From positions 1-64,000 of the forward strand of contig NZ_SOCT01000011.1 in NCBI RefSeq assembly GCF_004364435.1: DNA of 64,000 bases, given 5' to 3'. Under the pieces are notes generated by a model. That model searched no databases and was not told the DNA's origin. It saw nothing but the letters and a program-made list of their open reading frames with translations. Below, piece after piece: positions 36,919-45,548 of the stretch (its first letter is position 1; the number at the start of each line of letters is the position of its first letter). The position numbers and the translations under genes were made by a program. The DNA comes from Pseudomonas sp. LP_7_YM. Its GTDB lineage: Bacteria > Pseudomonadota > Gammaproteobacteria > Pseudomonadales > Pseudomonadaceae.

Positions 36919-37329
36919 TCAAGATAGTTGTTGTTCTACTGCAACAAACCCCGGCACGTGAGCCTTGATTGCCCCCAGCAGTTCTTCCTTGCTAAACGGC
37001 TTGGTCAAAAACTGATCAGACCCGACGATACGCCCCTTGGCCTTATCGAACAGCCCGTCCCGGGAGGACAGCATGATCACCGGCGTAGACTTGAATGCCC
37101 GGTTGTTCTTGATCAGCGCACAGGTCTGATACCCGTCAAGCCTGGGCATCATGATGTCGACGAAGATGATTCGAGGATGATTATCGGCGATCTTGGCCAG
37201 GGCATCGAAGCCATCGACAGCCGTGATCACTTCACAGCCGACATTCTTCAACAAGGTCTCGGCGGTGCGACGAATCGTGCGCGAGTCATCGATGACCATG
37301 ACCTTCAATGGGGCTGAATGCTGTTCCAT
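36919..37329 (-). CDS. pilG: Single-domain response regulator of type IV pili
   Basis: 136 residues from MEQHSAPLKVMVIDDSRTIR, a CheY-like receiver with Asp58 in FVDIMMPRLDG and Lys in FLTKPFSKEE. PilG promotes pilus extension and feeds the cAMP-Vfr route in P. aeruginosa. The frame is open for 63 codons upstream, but those residues are not family-like and run into the intergenic region, so the ATG before the receiver was used. It is the first gene of the pilGHIJ-chpA-chpC operon, divergent from gshB across 259 bp that must hold both promoters. Confidence 0.94.
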   Translation of the reverse strand: MEQHSAPLKVMVIDDSRTIRRTAETLLKNVGCEVITAVDGFDALAKIADNHPRIIFVDIMMPRLDGYQTCALIKNNRAFKSTPVIMLSSRDGLFDKAKGRIVGSDQFLTKPFSKEELLGAIKAHVPGFVAVEQQLS

Positions 37330-37588
37330 ATCTGCTCTACCATCGCCGCGGCGATTCAGATGGGTTTGCCTTCTGCCGGGCTTGCGGTGCCGTTGAATCG
37401 CTGAACCCCGTTCAGGGGCGTCGGACAACCGGCGCGGCGCCAGATGCCGAGCCTTTTTAGCACACTCCAGACACTCAATCCATAAAGCATGTCCGCCACG
37501 CTTGCCCCTTGACCGCAAGCCGGCGCAGCGCCACCCTGACGCCTGTTTTCGGCCCGTTGTGGCCCTTACCGATCAGAGGATATCGCCC

Positions 37589-38542
37589 ATGAGCATTCGC
37601 CTGGGAATTGTCATGGACCCCATTGACTGCATCGCCTATAAAAAGGACAGCTCGCTGGCCATGCTCCTTGCGGCGCAAGCGCGCGGCTGGTCACTGTTCT
37701 ATATGGAGCAACACGACCTGTATCAGGACGCGGGGCAGGCGCGAGCCCGCATGAAGCCGCTGAAAGTCTTTGCTGACCCGGCACACTGGTTCGAATTCGA
37801 AGCCGAAATCGACAGCGGACTGGACGATCTGGACGTGATCCTGATGCGCAAGGATCCGCCGTTCGACATGGAGTTCGTCTACGCCACCTATTTGCTGGAG
37901 CAGGCCGAGCGTGCAGGCGTGCTGGTGGTCAACAAGCCGCAGAGTCTGCGCGACTGCAACGAGAAGCTGTTCGCTACGCTCTTCCCGCAGTGCACACCGC
38001 CAACGCTGGTCAGCCGTCGCGCGGACATTCTGCGTGAGTTCGCCGCCAAACACGGCGACGTGATCCTCAAACCTCTGGACGGCATGGGTGGCGCATCGAT
38101 CTTCCGCCATCGCGTCGGCGATCCGAACCTGTCAGTGATTCTGGAGACCCTGACCCAGCACGGTCAGCAGCAGATCATGGCCCAAGCCTACCTGCCAGCG
38201 ATCAAGGATGGCGACAAGCGCATTCTGATGGTCGATGGCGAACCGGTGCCGTATTGCCTGGCGCGTATCCCGGCTGCGGGCGAGACCCGTGGCAACCTGG
38301 CGGCCGGTGGTCGTGGCGAAGCCCGTCCGCTCACCGAACGTGACCGCTGGATCGCCGCCGAAATTGGCCCGACCCTGCGTGAAAAAGGCCTGCTGTTCGT
38401 GGGGCTGGACGTCATTGGTGAGCACCTTACGGAGATTAACGTCACCAGCCCGACGTGCATCCGTGAAATCGACAATGCGTTCGGTACGGATATCGGCGGG
38501 ATGCTAATGGATGTGATCGAGAAGAAGCTCAAGGCCCGATAA
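37589..38542 (+). CDS. gshB: Glutathione synthetase
   Basis: 317 residues, an ATP-grasp enzyme that joins gamma-glutamylcysteine and glycine. The start MSIRLGIVMDPIDCI has AGAGGA before it. Family segments are KDPPFDMEFVYATYLLE, NKPQSLRDCNEKLF, GDVILKPLDGMGGASIF and INVTSPTCIREID. It is divergent from pilG; its partner gshA is not in the window. Confidence 0.97.
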   Translation: MSIRLGIVMDPIDCIAYKKDSSLAMLLAAQARGWSLFYMEQHDLYQDAGQARARMKPLKVFADPAHWFEFEAEIDSGLDDLDVILMRKDPPFDMEFVYATYLLEQAERAGVLVVNKPQSLRDCNEKLFATLFPQCTPPTLVSRRADILREFAAKHGDVILKPLDGMGGASIFRHRVGDPNLSVILETLTQHGQQQIMAQAYLPAIKDGDKRILMVDGEPVPYCLARIPAAGETRGNLAAGGRGEARPLTERDRWIAAEIGPTLREKGLLFVGLDVIGEHLTEINVTSPTCIREIDNAFGTDIGGMLMDVIEKKLKAR

Positions 38543-38588
38543 GCCGCATCAAAGCGATCATGGGATCGCCCGGCCTTGCGCGGGCAAT

Positions 38589-38683
38589 CCTTGTGGCAGC
38601 GAGTTCATTCGCGAATGGCCGGTACTTACAATGGATTCCCGACGGATGTACCACCGCATCGCGAATGAATTCATACCCACAGG
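38589..38683. repeat. REP pair, copy 4 (gshB-tonB)
   Basis: CAGCGAGTTCATTCGCGAAT (from 38598) faces ATCGCGAATGAATTCATACC, ending in CCCACAGG at 38683. A GGTAC/GTACC pair lies inside. The rest of the 297-bp gap 38543-38839 holds no gene. Confidence 0.78.
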
Positions 38684-38839
38684 TGGCCTGCCCCTCACCA
38701 CAGATCGGGTTCACCGCCCTCTAATCGGTCCGCAGGCATCAAAACCCAAGCGGCCTCTGACATTGCGTTATCATGCGCGGCCTGAATTTCGCCTTAGGTG
38801 GGTTTTAGCAATGCTGGTTCATGTGATTGCGGAGTGTTG

Positions 38840-39742
38840 ATGAACGCTGCGCTCGACAATGATCTCCCGATAGACCTGACCCGCACCCGCGTGCGCCCGG
38901 CTGATCGCCTGGGTTTTACCCTGATGATCGCTGCGCTCGTGCATCTGGCGGTGATCCTCGGTGTGGGGTTTACCTACGCCAAACCGGAGAAGATCAGCCA
39001 GACCCTGGAAATCACCCTCGCCCCCTTCAAAAGCGACACCAAGCCCAAGGACGCGGATTTCCTGGCTCAGGAAAACCAGCAGGGCAGCGGCACACTCGAC
39101 AAGAAAGCGGTGCCCAAGACCACGGAAATTGCGCCGTATCAGGACACCCAGATCAACAAAGTAACGCCGCCTCCCGCCGCCAAACCGGTGATCAAGCAGG
39201 AGGCGCCGAAGACTGCCGTGGCAACCAAGGCTCAGACACCGCAAAAAACCGTCGCAAAACACGACGAAGTCAAACCGGATGAACAAAAGAAAGCCACGCC
39301 GACGTTCGACAGCTCGCAGTTGAACAACGAAATCGCCAGCCTTGAAGCAGAGCTGGCCGACGAACAGCAGGCCTACGCGAAACGCCCGAAGATTCACCGC
39401 CTGAGCGCGGCCTCGACCATGCGCGACAAGGGCGCCTGGTACAAGGAGGACTGGCGCAAGAAGATCGAGCGCATCGGCAATCTCAACTATCCCGAGGAGG
39501 CTCGACGCAAACAGATTTACGGCAGCCTGCGGATGATGGTATCGATCAACCACGACGGCTCCTTATATGAGGTGCTGGTGCTTGAATCGTCCGGCCAGCC
39601 ATTGCTGGATCAGGCAGCGCAGAAAATCGTACGACTGGCCGCACCTTTTGCGCCGTTCAGCGGCGACCTGACAGACATCGACCGGCTGGAGATCATCCGC
39701 ACCTGGAAGTTCGCTCGCGGGGATAAGCTCTTCAGTAACTGA
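38840..39742 (+). CDS. tonB3: TonB-like energy transducer, probably TonB3
   Basis: 300 residues. One N-terminal membrane anchor (LGFTLMIAALVHLAVILGVG) is followed by a long proline/lysine-rich periplasmic spacer and a TonB C-terminal domain (QIYGSLRMMVSINHDGSL, VLESSGQPLLDQAAQKIVR). In P. aeruginosa the orthologue next to gshB was named TonB3 and linked to twitching and pilus assembly; I recognise it by position and size. No exbB or exbD is adjacent. The ATG follows a GGAG-like site and opens the hydrophilic head; a start 14 codons upstream is less likely. Confidence 0.8.
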   Translation: MNAALDNDLPIDLTRTRVRPADRLGFTLMIAALVHLAVILGVGFTYAKPEKISQTLEITLAPFKSDTKPKDADFLAQENQQGSGTLDKKAVPKTTEIAPYQDTQINKVTPPPAAKPVIKQEAPKTAVATKAQTPQKTVAKHDEVKPDEQKKATPTFDSSQLNNEIASLEAELADEQQAYAKRPKIHRLSAASTMRDKGAWYKEDWRKKIERIGNLNYPEEARRKQIYGSLRMMVSINHDGSLYEVLVLESSGQPLLDQAAQKIVRLAAPFAPFSGDLTDIDRLEIIRTWKFARGDKLFSN

Positions 39743-39946
39743 CACCAAGGAGGCTCCCTGGAGCCGCCCGCGTGCCACGGTCCAGATCGCTACCGTCGGA
39801 GAACCGGGCCGCCAAAGAAGGTCAGCGTAAAACTCCCTCGACACGTTTTGACATAAACATGAAACCTGACCTGCGTCGCGATTTATCCACTGCCGCGTCG
39901 GTTCTGCCAGTTGTCACGGCAGCCACGCAGCGCCACACTAGGGCTC

Positions 39947-40516
39947 ATGAAAAACGTCACTCCGTCTTACCTAAAACACCAATTTCTGATCGCCATGCCT
40001 CACATGCACGATGAGAACTTTGCGCAGACCTTGACTTATATCGTCGAGCACAACGCCAATGGCGCCATGGGCCTGATCATCAACCGACCGCAAAGCCTAT
40101 CGCTGGCAGACATCCTTGAACAGCTGCGCCCCGAACTGCCGCCCCCGTCGCGTTGCGAGCAGATTCCAATCCACGTCGGCGGGCCGGTGCAAACTGATCG
40201 CGGTTTTGTCCTGCATCCGCCGGGGCAGGTCTTTCAGGCCACGGTCGATCTGGGCGGCGTCTCGCTCTCCACCTCCCAAGACATCCTGTTCTCCATCGCC
40301 GACGGCTACGGACCTGATCAAAATTTGATCACCTTAGGTTACGCAGGCTGGGATGCCGGGCAGCTGGAGGCCGAATTCGCCGCCAACGCCTGGCTCAATT
40401 GCGCATTCGATCCGGCCATCCTGTTTGAACTCGAAAGCGAGCAACGCCTCGACGCCGCCGCCGCAAAGCTCGGGATCAACCTGAACCTGTTGACCAGTCA
40501 GGCGGGCCACGCCTGA
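39947..40516 (+). CDS. algH: YqgE/AlgH family protein
   Basis: 189 residues from MKNVTPSYLKHQFLIAMPHM. The family is cytoplasmic and of uncertain biochemical role; algH was found as an alginate regulator in P. aeruginosa. Typical segments are NGAMGLIINRP, HVGGPVQTDRGFVLH and ITLGYAGWDAGQLEAEF. It overlaps ruvX by one base (TGATG), a pairing kept across gammaproteobacteria. A 204-bp gap with a small GGCTCC/GGAGCC hairpin separates it from tonB3. Confidence 0.93.
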   Translation: MKNVTPSYLKHQFLIAMPHMHDENFAQTLTYIVEHNANGAMGLIINRPQSLSLADILEQLRPELPPPSRCEQIPIHVGGPVQTDRGFVLHPPGQVFQATVDLGGVSLSTSQDILFSIADGYGPDQNLITLGYAGWDAGQLEAEFAANAWLNCAFDPAILFELESEQRLDAAAAKLGINLNLLTSQAGHA

Positions 40517-40956
40517 TGGCCGCATTGCGCCTGTTATTGGGTTTCGATTACGGCAGCAAACAGATTGGCGTTGCGGTCGGCCAGATCATTACCGGCCAGG
40601 CCCGTGAGCTCTGCACGTTGAAGGCACAAAACGGCGTGCCGGATTGGGACAAGGTGCAAGCCTTGATCACCGAGTGGAAGCCCGATGCGATCATAGTCGG
40701 CCTGCCCCTGAACATGGACGGCACGCCGAGTGAAATGAGCGCCCGCGCCGAGAAGTTTTCGCGCAAGCTCAATGGCCGCTTCAATCTGCCCGTCTACACC
40801 CAGGACGAACGCCTGACCACCTTTGAAGCCAAGGGCGAGCGCATGTCCCGTGGCGGTCAACGGGGCAGCTACCGCGACAACCCGGTGGACGCCATCGCCG
40901 CAGCGCTCTTGCTGCAAAGCTGGCTGGAAGAAAACAGCGCACTGTTTGACACCTGA
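40516..40956 (+). CDS. ruvX: Holliday junction resolvase-like protein RuvX/YqgF
   Basis: 146 residues, RNase H-like fold. LLGFDYGSKQIGVAVG carries the first catalytic Asp, IIVGLPLNMDGTPSEMS and DERLTTFEA the next acidic site, and NPVDAIAAALLLQSWL the last Asp. The family is implicated in processing the 5' end of pre-16S rRNA. It is coupled to algH by a one-base overlap. Confidence 0.95.
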   Translation: MAALRLLLGFDYGSKQIGVAVGQIITGQARELCTLKAQNGVPDWDKVQALITEWKPDAIIVGLPLNMDGTPSEMSARAEKFSRKLNGRFNLPVYTQDERLTTFEAKGERMSRGGQRGSYRDNPVDAIAAALLLQSWLEENSALFDT

Positions 40957-41045
40957 GCCTTACACTGCACCGAATTGAACAGCACTGAATTCCAGCTTTA
41001 GCCCGCGCCGACAAGGAACACGGTCGGGCCTATGAAGGAGCAATC

Positions 41046-41567
41046 ATGACCCTGCCCAATCCTGCCGAACTGATCAGTCAGATGGCGATTGATCTGAACG
41101 CGCACCTGAATAAACGTGGCATCGGCGAGCCCCGCTTCATCGGTATCCGTACCGGCGGCGTATGGGTTGCCCAAGCGCTGCTCCAAGCGCTGAACAGCCA
41201 GTCGCCGCTGGGCATGCTCGACGTTTCCTTCTATCGCGACGACTTCAGCCAGAACGGCCTGCACCCGCAGGTGCGCCCCTCGGAACTGCCGTTCGAAATC
41301 GAAGGCCAGCATTTGGTGTTGATCGATGACGTATTGATGAGCGGCCGAACCATTCGCGCGGCCCTCAACGAACTGTTCGACTACGGTCGCCCGGCCAGCG
41401 TGACCCTGGTGTCGCTGTTGGATCTGAACGCTGCAGAACTGCCGATTCTTCCCAATGTGACCGGTGCGACGCTGAACCTGTCTCCAACGGAACGCGTCAA
41501 GCTGTCCGGCCCGACGCCGCTGACGCTAGAACTGCAAGACCTTTCGACCGATTCCGCCGCCCTCTAA
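41046..41567 (+). CDS. pyrR: PyrR bifunctional regulator / uracil phosphoribosyltransferase
   Basis: 173 residues with the PRPP-binding motif LVLIDDVLMSGRT (about 90-102). PyrR in Bacillus binds pyr mRNA; in Pseudomonas its regulatory role is less clear and the protein may act as a uracil phosphoribosyltransferase. It starts after GGAG and is 12 bp from pyrB, forming pyrR-pyrB-pyrC'. I could not make out a convincing PyrR-type attenuator in the 89-bp leader. Confidence 0.93.
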   Translation: MTLPNPAELISQMAIDLNAHLNKRGIGEPRFIGIRTGGVWVAQALLQALNSQSPLGMLDVSFYRDDFSQNGLHPQVRPSELPFEIEGQHLVLIDDVLMSGRTIRAALNELFDYGRPASVTLVSLLDLNAAELPILPNVTGATLNLSPTERVKLSGPTPLTLELQDLSTDSAAL

Positions 41568-41579
41568 GAGTCCTTTGCG

Positions 41580-42584
41580 ATGACGCCTCTCGACGCCAAG
41601 CGCCCGCTGCAACTGAACCATCAGGGTCAGTTGCAACATTTTCTCTCGCTCGACGGTTTGCCCCGCGAACTGCTCACCGAAATCCTCGACACCGCCGACT
41701 CGTTCCTCGAAGTAGGCGCCCGGGCGGTGAAAAAAGTCCCGTTGCTGCGCGGCAAGACCGTGTGCAACGTGTTCTTCGAGAACTCGACCCGCACCCGCAC
41801 CACGTTCGAACTGGCGGCACAACGGCTGTCGGCGGACGTCATCACGTTGAACGTTTCGACCTCTTCGACGAGCAAGGGCGAAACCCTGTTCGACACGCTG
41901 CGTAACCTTGAGGCCATGGCCGCCGACATGTTCGTCGTGCGTCACGGCGACTCGGGCGCGGCGCACTTCATTGCCGAGCACGTGTGCCCGCAGGTGGCGG
42001 TTATCAATGGTGGCGATGGGCGTCACGCGCACCCGACGCAGGGCATGCTCGACATGCTGACCATCCGCCGCCACAAGGGTGATTTCAAGAATCTCTCGGT
42101 GGCCATCGTTGGCGACATCCTGCACTCCCGGGTGGCGCGCTCGAACATGATCGCCCTCAAGGCCCTGGGCTGCCCGGACATCCGCGTGGTCGCACCGAAA
42201 ACCCTGCTGCCGGTTGGCGTCGAACAGTATGGCGTCAAGGTCTACACCGATCTGACGCAAGGCCTTAAAGATGTCGATGTGGTGATCATGCTGCGCCTGC
42301 AACGCGAACGCATGTCCGGTGGCCTGCTGCCGAGCGAGGCTGAGTTCTACCGTCTATTCGGGCTGACCACCGCACGCCTTGCCGGCGCCAAGCCTGATGC
42401 GATCGTCATGCACCCCGGCCCGATCAACCGGGGCGTGGAGATCGAGTCGGCAGTGGCCGATGGCCCCCATTCGGTCATTCTCAATCAAGTGACCTACGGC
42501 ATCGCAGTGCGAATGGCCGTGCTGTCCATGGCCATGAGTGGCCAAACCGCCCAACGTCAGTTCGAGCAGGAGAACGCGCAGTGA
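41580..42584 (+). CDS. pyrB: Aspartate carbamoyltransferase catalytic chain
   Basis: 334 residues. It forms carbamoyl-aspartate, the committed step of pyrimidine synthesis. The carbamoyl phosphate motif FFENSTRTRTTFE (66-78) and MHPGPINRGVEI are present. About 20 extra N-terminal residues compared with the E. coli chain are usual in Pseudomonas, where they carry the nucleotide-sensitive site. No pyrI is present; the enzyme instead assembles with the product of the next gene, with which it overlaps by 4 nt. Confidence 0.97.
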   Translation: MTPLDAKRPLQLNHQGQLQHFLSLDGLPRELLTEILDTADSFLEVGARAVKKVPLLRGKTVCNVFFENSTRTRTTFELAAQRLSADVITLNVSTSSTSKGETLFDTLRNLEAMAADMFVVRHGDSGAAHFIAEHVCPQVAVINGGDGRHAHPTQGMLDMLTIRRHKGDFKNLSVAIVGDILHSRVARSNMIALKALGCPDIRVVAPKTLLPVGVEQYGVKVYTDLTQGLKDVDVVIMLRLQRERMSGGLLPSEAEFYRLFGLTTARLAGAKPDAIVMHPGPINRGVEIESAVADGPHSVILNQVTYGIAVRMAVLSMAMSGQTAQRQFEQENAQ

Positions 42585-43852
42585 AGTTCAGTATCCTCGG
42601 CGCTCGCGTCATCGACCCTGCCAGTGGTCTGGACCAAGCCATCGACGTTCACCTGGAAGCTGGCAAGCTTCTCGCCCTGGGCGCAGCGCCTGCCGGGTTC
42701 AGCCCCTCGCAGACCATCGACGCACAGGGCCTGGTCGCAGCGCCCGGGCTGGTGGACCTGAATGTGTCTCTGCGTGAGCCGGGTTACAGCCGCAAAGGCA
42801 GTATTGCCAGCGAAACCCGTGCGGCAGCGGCCGGCGGCGTCACCAGCCTGTGCTGCCCGCCGCGCACCAAACCGGTACTCGACACCTCAGCCGTTGCCGA
42901 GCTGATCCTTGATCGCGCCCGCGAAGCCGGTCACAGCAAGGTGTTCCCCATCGGTGCACTGAGCAAAGGGCTGGAAGGCGAGCAACTGGCCGAGCTGATC
43001 GCCCTGCGCGACGCCGGCTGTGTAGCGTTTACCAACGGTCTGACCCAGTTCAGCAACAATCGCACCCTTTGCCGGGCGCTGGAATACGCCGCGACGTTCG
43101 ACCTGACGGTGATCTTCAACTCGCAGGATCATGATCTGGCCGCCGGCGGTCTGGCTCATGACGGCTCGACGGCAGCATTCCTCGGGCTGCCGGGCATTCC
43201 GGAAACGGCCGAAACCGTGGCACTGGCTCGCGATTTGTTGCTGGTCGAGCAAAGTGGCGTGCGTGCCCACTTCACTCAGTTGACCAGCGCTCGTGGCGTT
43301 GCCCTGATCGCTCAGGCGCAAGCCCGCGGCCTGCCGGTGACTGCGGATGTGGCGCTGTATCAACTGATTCTGACCGACGAGGCGCTGATCGACTTCTCCA
43401 GCCTCTACCACGTGCAACCGCCGCTGCGCACCCGCGCCGACCGCGATGCCTTGCGTGAAGCGGTCAAGTCGGGGGTGGTTCAGGCGATTTCCAGCCATCA
43501 CCAGCCACACGAGCGCGATGCCAAGCTGGCACCGTTCGGCGCGACCGAGCCGGGCATCAGCAGCGTCGAACTCTTGCTGCCGCTGGCGATGACATTAGTG
43601 GAGGATGGCCTGCTGGACCTGACGACCCTGTTATCGCGTCTCAGTACCGGTCCTGCAGCAGCCCTGCGCCTGCCTGCCGGGAAACTGGCGGCTGGTGCTG
43701 CGGCGGATCTGGTGCTGTTCGACCCTGCCGCTTCAACCGTGGCGGGCGAAAAATGGCTGTCCAAAGGCGAAAACTGCCCGTTCCTCGGCCACTGCCTGCC
43801 AGGCGCGGTGAAATACACCTTCGTCGATGGCCGGATCAGCTACAGCGCTTGA
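42581..43852 (+). CDS. pyrC': Inactive dihydroorotase homologue PyrC'
   Basis: 423 residues, amidohydrolase fold. Where active dihydroorotases have D-x-H-x-H-x-R to bind zinc, this protein has Asp59-Leu-Asn61-Val-Ser63-Leu-Arg65, so both histidines are lost. It matches the non-catalytic PyrC' that holds Pseudomonas aspartate transcarbamoylase together as a dodecamer. The 4-nt overlap with pyrB fits equal production of the subunits. A true dihydroorotase must be encoded elsewhere. Confidence 0.95.
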   Translation: MKFSILGARVIDPASGLDQAIDVHLEAGKLLALGAAPAGFSPSQTIDAQGLVAAPGLVDLNVSLREPGYSRKGSIASETRAAAAGGVTSLCCPPRTKPVLDTSAVAELILDRAREAGHSKVFPIGALSKGLEGEQLAELIALRDAGCVAFTNGLTQFSNNRTLCRALEYAATFDLTVIFNSQDHDLAAGGLAHDGSTAAFLGLPGIPETAETVALARDLLLVEQSGVRAHFTQLTSARGVALIAQAQARGLPVTADVALYQLILTDEALIDFSSLYHVQPPLRTRADRDALREAVKSGVVQAISSHHQPHERDAKLAPFGATEPGISSVELLLPLAMTLVEDGLLDLTTLLSRLSTGPAAALRLPAGKLAAGAAADLVLFDPAASTVAGEKWLSKGENCPFLGHCLPGAVKYTFVDGRISYSA

Positions 43853-43872
43853 TCGCCCAAGGACCGCTTGGT

Positions 43873-43900
43873 GTCGTAGGAGCGCGCTAACCCGCGACGG
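43873..43900. repeat. Short REP-like palindrome after pyrC'
   Basis: GTCGTAGGAGCGCGCTAACCCGCGAC is an imperfect palindrome of the same general type as the REPs in the window (GGAGCG...CGCGA) but single and diverged. The surrounding gap 43853-43967 between convergent genes has no gene. Confidence 0.4.
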
Positions 43901-43967
43901 CGGTGTGTCAGAACCCTTCCTATTCAGGTCTGGCACATTGCGGACAGGCGCTTCTATACACCGGCAT

Positions 43968-44387
43968 TTACCGACGCTGTGCGTTCCTCACCGAGATCTG
44001 ATCGTTCAACGTCCAGAAGTCATACAGCACGCCTAGAAAGAACAGGCCGCCTGTCAGCAGATAGACGATTGCGCTGAACCACTTGCCCTGATACATGCGA
44101 TGTACGCCAAATACGCCGAGAAACGTCAACAGAATCCAGGCAAGGCTGTAGTCGGTATCACCGGCGTTGAATCTCATGTCCGCTTCGCGATCCATCGACG
44201 GAATCAGAAACAGGTCGATCAGCCAGCCAATCCCCAGCAGACCCAAGGTGAAAAACCAGATCGTCCCGGTCACAGGCTTGCCGTAATAAAAGCGATGAGA
44301 TCCGGTAAAGCCGACGATCCACAGCAGATAACCCATCAGTTTGCTGTGAGTGTCTGGACGCTGCCCATCAGGGTAATAGGTGTTCAT
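43968..44387 (-). CDS. TM2-domain membrane protein with two repeats
   Basis: 139 residues. Two copies of a TM2-like unit are visible: LLWIVGFTGSHRFYYGKPVT with a following helix, and LLTFLGVFGVHRMYQGKWFS with its helix. Each has the G-x-H-R-F/M-Y core of the TM2 family. About four transmembrane segments result. The function of the family in bacteria is unknown. It is divergent from the NlpC/P60 gene across 249 bp. Confidence 0.85.
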   Translation of the reverse strand: MNTYYPDGQRPDTHSKLMGYLLWIVGFTGSHRFYYGKPVTGTIWFFTLGLLGIGWLIDLFLIPSMDREADMRFNAGDTDYSLAWILLTFLGVFGVHRMYQGKWFSAIVYLLTGGLFFLGVLYDFWTLNDQISVRNAQRR

Positions 44388-44636
44388 TGCTGACCTCTTT
44401 GCGTCGATAGAAAAAAATATGCGTACGTCTTGTGACTTTAAGGACCCTGTCCGACGTATGGTTTGAACCTCTATTCATCTTTGCAAACCCTTGTTCTACA
44501 AGGTGAAGACCCTAGTGACATGACAGCTTTGCGATCAGATCTGACTCCCGGCGCCGTAAATTGTTCGACAAAAGGCCTCGGAAATCATGAAAAAGCTGTT
44601 ATAAAGTTGCGCGCTGACCACTATGAGCCCTGCCTA

Positions 44637-45374
44637 ATGCGTCCATTTTTCAAGACATGGCTAACCATTTGCCTATTTATGCCATTGGCCGCCCACGCCA
44701 CCAACCGTGAGCAACCGCTTCCTTCAAGCTTCACCGGCTTCACTGCCAGAACAGAATCGCCCGAAGTCGTTTCCCGCAACATTGCCGCTCAACGCTCAGC
44801 AATGGCCGCACTTGAAGAAACAGCAACCCCGCTTGAGACATCAGGCAAAAAATCGCGAGTGACCAAGGGCAAGAAGTCCCAAGGCCAAGGCTCCCGCACG
44901 ATTTCGCAAAACACTGTCGCCCTGGCCACGCCTGGGTTGATGGGCACCAAACAGAGCAGCAACGTTGTCAACCGTGCCGTCAAGGCTATCGGTACTCCTT
45001 ATCGTTGGGGCGGAACCAGCCCGGCAAAAGGTTTTGACTGCAGCGGCCTGGTGAAATATGCGTTCAACGACGTCAGCGAAGTGGATCTGCCGCGCACCTC
45101 CAACGCCATGGCCGAAGGTCATGGACAGAAGGTCGATCGCAAGGATCTGAAACCGGGCGACTTGCTGTTCTTCAACATCAAGAGCCGCCAGGTGAACCAC
45201 GTCGCCATTTATCTGGGTGACGATCGCTTTGTGCATGCGCCTCGCCGTGGCAAGTCGGTAACGATCGACACACTGAAAAAGCCGTACTGGGACAGCCATT
45301 ACGTGGTTGCCAAGCGCGTCCTGCCCAAGCAATTGCCAAGCAGCAAAGGCACTGTGCGGATCGCGCAGCGCTGA
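44637..45374 (+). CDS. NlpC/P60 (C40) peptidoglycan endopeptidase
   Basis: 245 residues. A signal peptide (about 1-21, ending AAHA) precedes a basic low-complexity linker (KKSRVTKGKKSQGQGS) and a C40 domain. The catalytic Cys135 is in GFDCSGLVKYAF and the His188 in VNHVAIYLG, with a further His200 in DDRFVHAP; this fits a Cys-His-His triad. It should cut peptide stems in the cell wall. The frame is open upstream, but only the start used here gives a signal peptide. Confidence 0.92.
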   Translation: MRPFFKTWLTICLFMPLAAHATNREQPLPSSFTGFTARTESPEVVSRNIAAQRSAMAALEETATPLETSGKKSRVTKGKKSQGQGSRTISQNTVALATPGLMGTKQSSNVVNRAVKAIGTPYRWGGTSPAKGFDCSGLVKYAFNDVSEVDLPRTSNAMAEGHGQKVDRKDLKPGDLLFFNIKSRQVNHVAIYLGDDRFVHAPRRGKSVTIDTLKKPYWDSHYVVAKRVLPKQLPSSKGTVRIAQR

Positions 45375-45420
45375 GACGTAACCTCCCGCCCAGCGACGGG
45401 TGATAGGTGACAACGCAAGA

Positions 45421-45530
45421 CCTGTGGGTGCGAGCGTGCTCGCGAAGACTGACTGACTGACTGACTGACTGACTGCCGATGAGTATCCGGTGGATGTCTC
45501 GGCCTCTTCGCGAGCAAACTCGCTCCCACC
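45421..45530. repeat. REP pair, copy 5, with GACT microsatellite
   Basis: CCTGTGGGTGCGAGCGTGCTCGCGAAG at 45421 faces CTTCGCGAGCAAACTCGCTCCCACC ending at 45530. Between the arms are seven perfect GACT units (45447-45474). This copy has the GCTCGCGA core rather than ATTCGCGA. It lies between convergent genes, so it is unlikely to affect a reading frame. Confidence 0.85.
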
Positions 45531-45548
45531 GTTGTTCAGTCCCCTGAA

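Noticed and set aside
40957..41045. PyrR-binding attenuator before pyrR
   Set aside because: The leader is short and I found neither the PyrR loop sequence nor a terminator/antiterminator pair.
45447..45474. GACT repeat as a phase-variation switch
   Set aside because: It lies between convergent genes and not in a coding frame or promoter spacer, so no on/off switch is evident.
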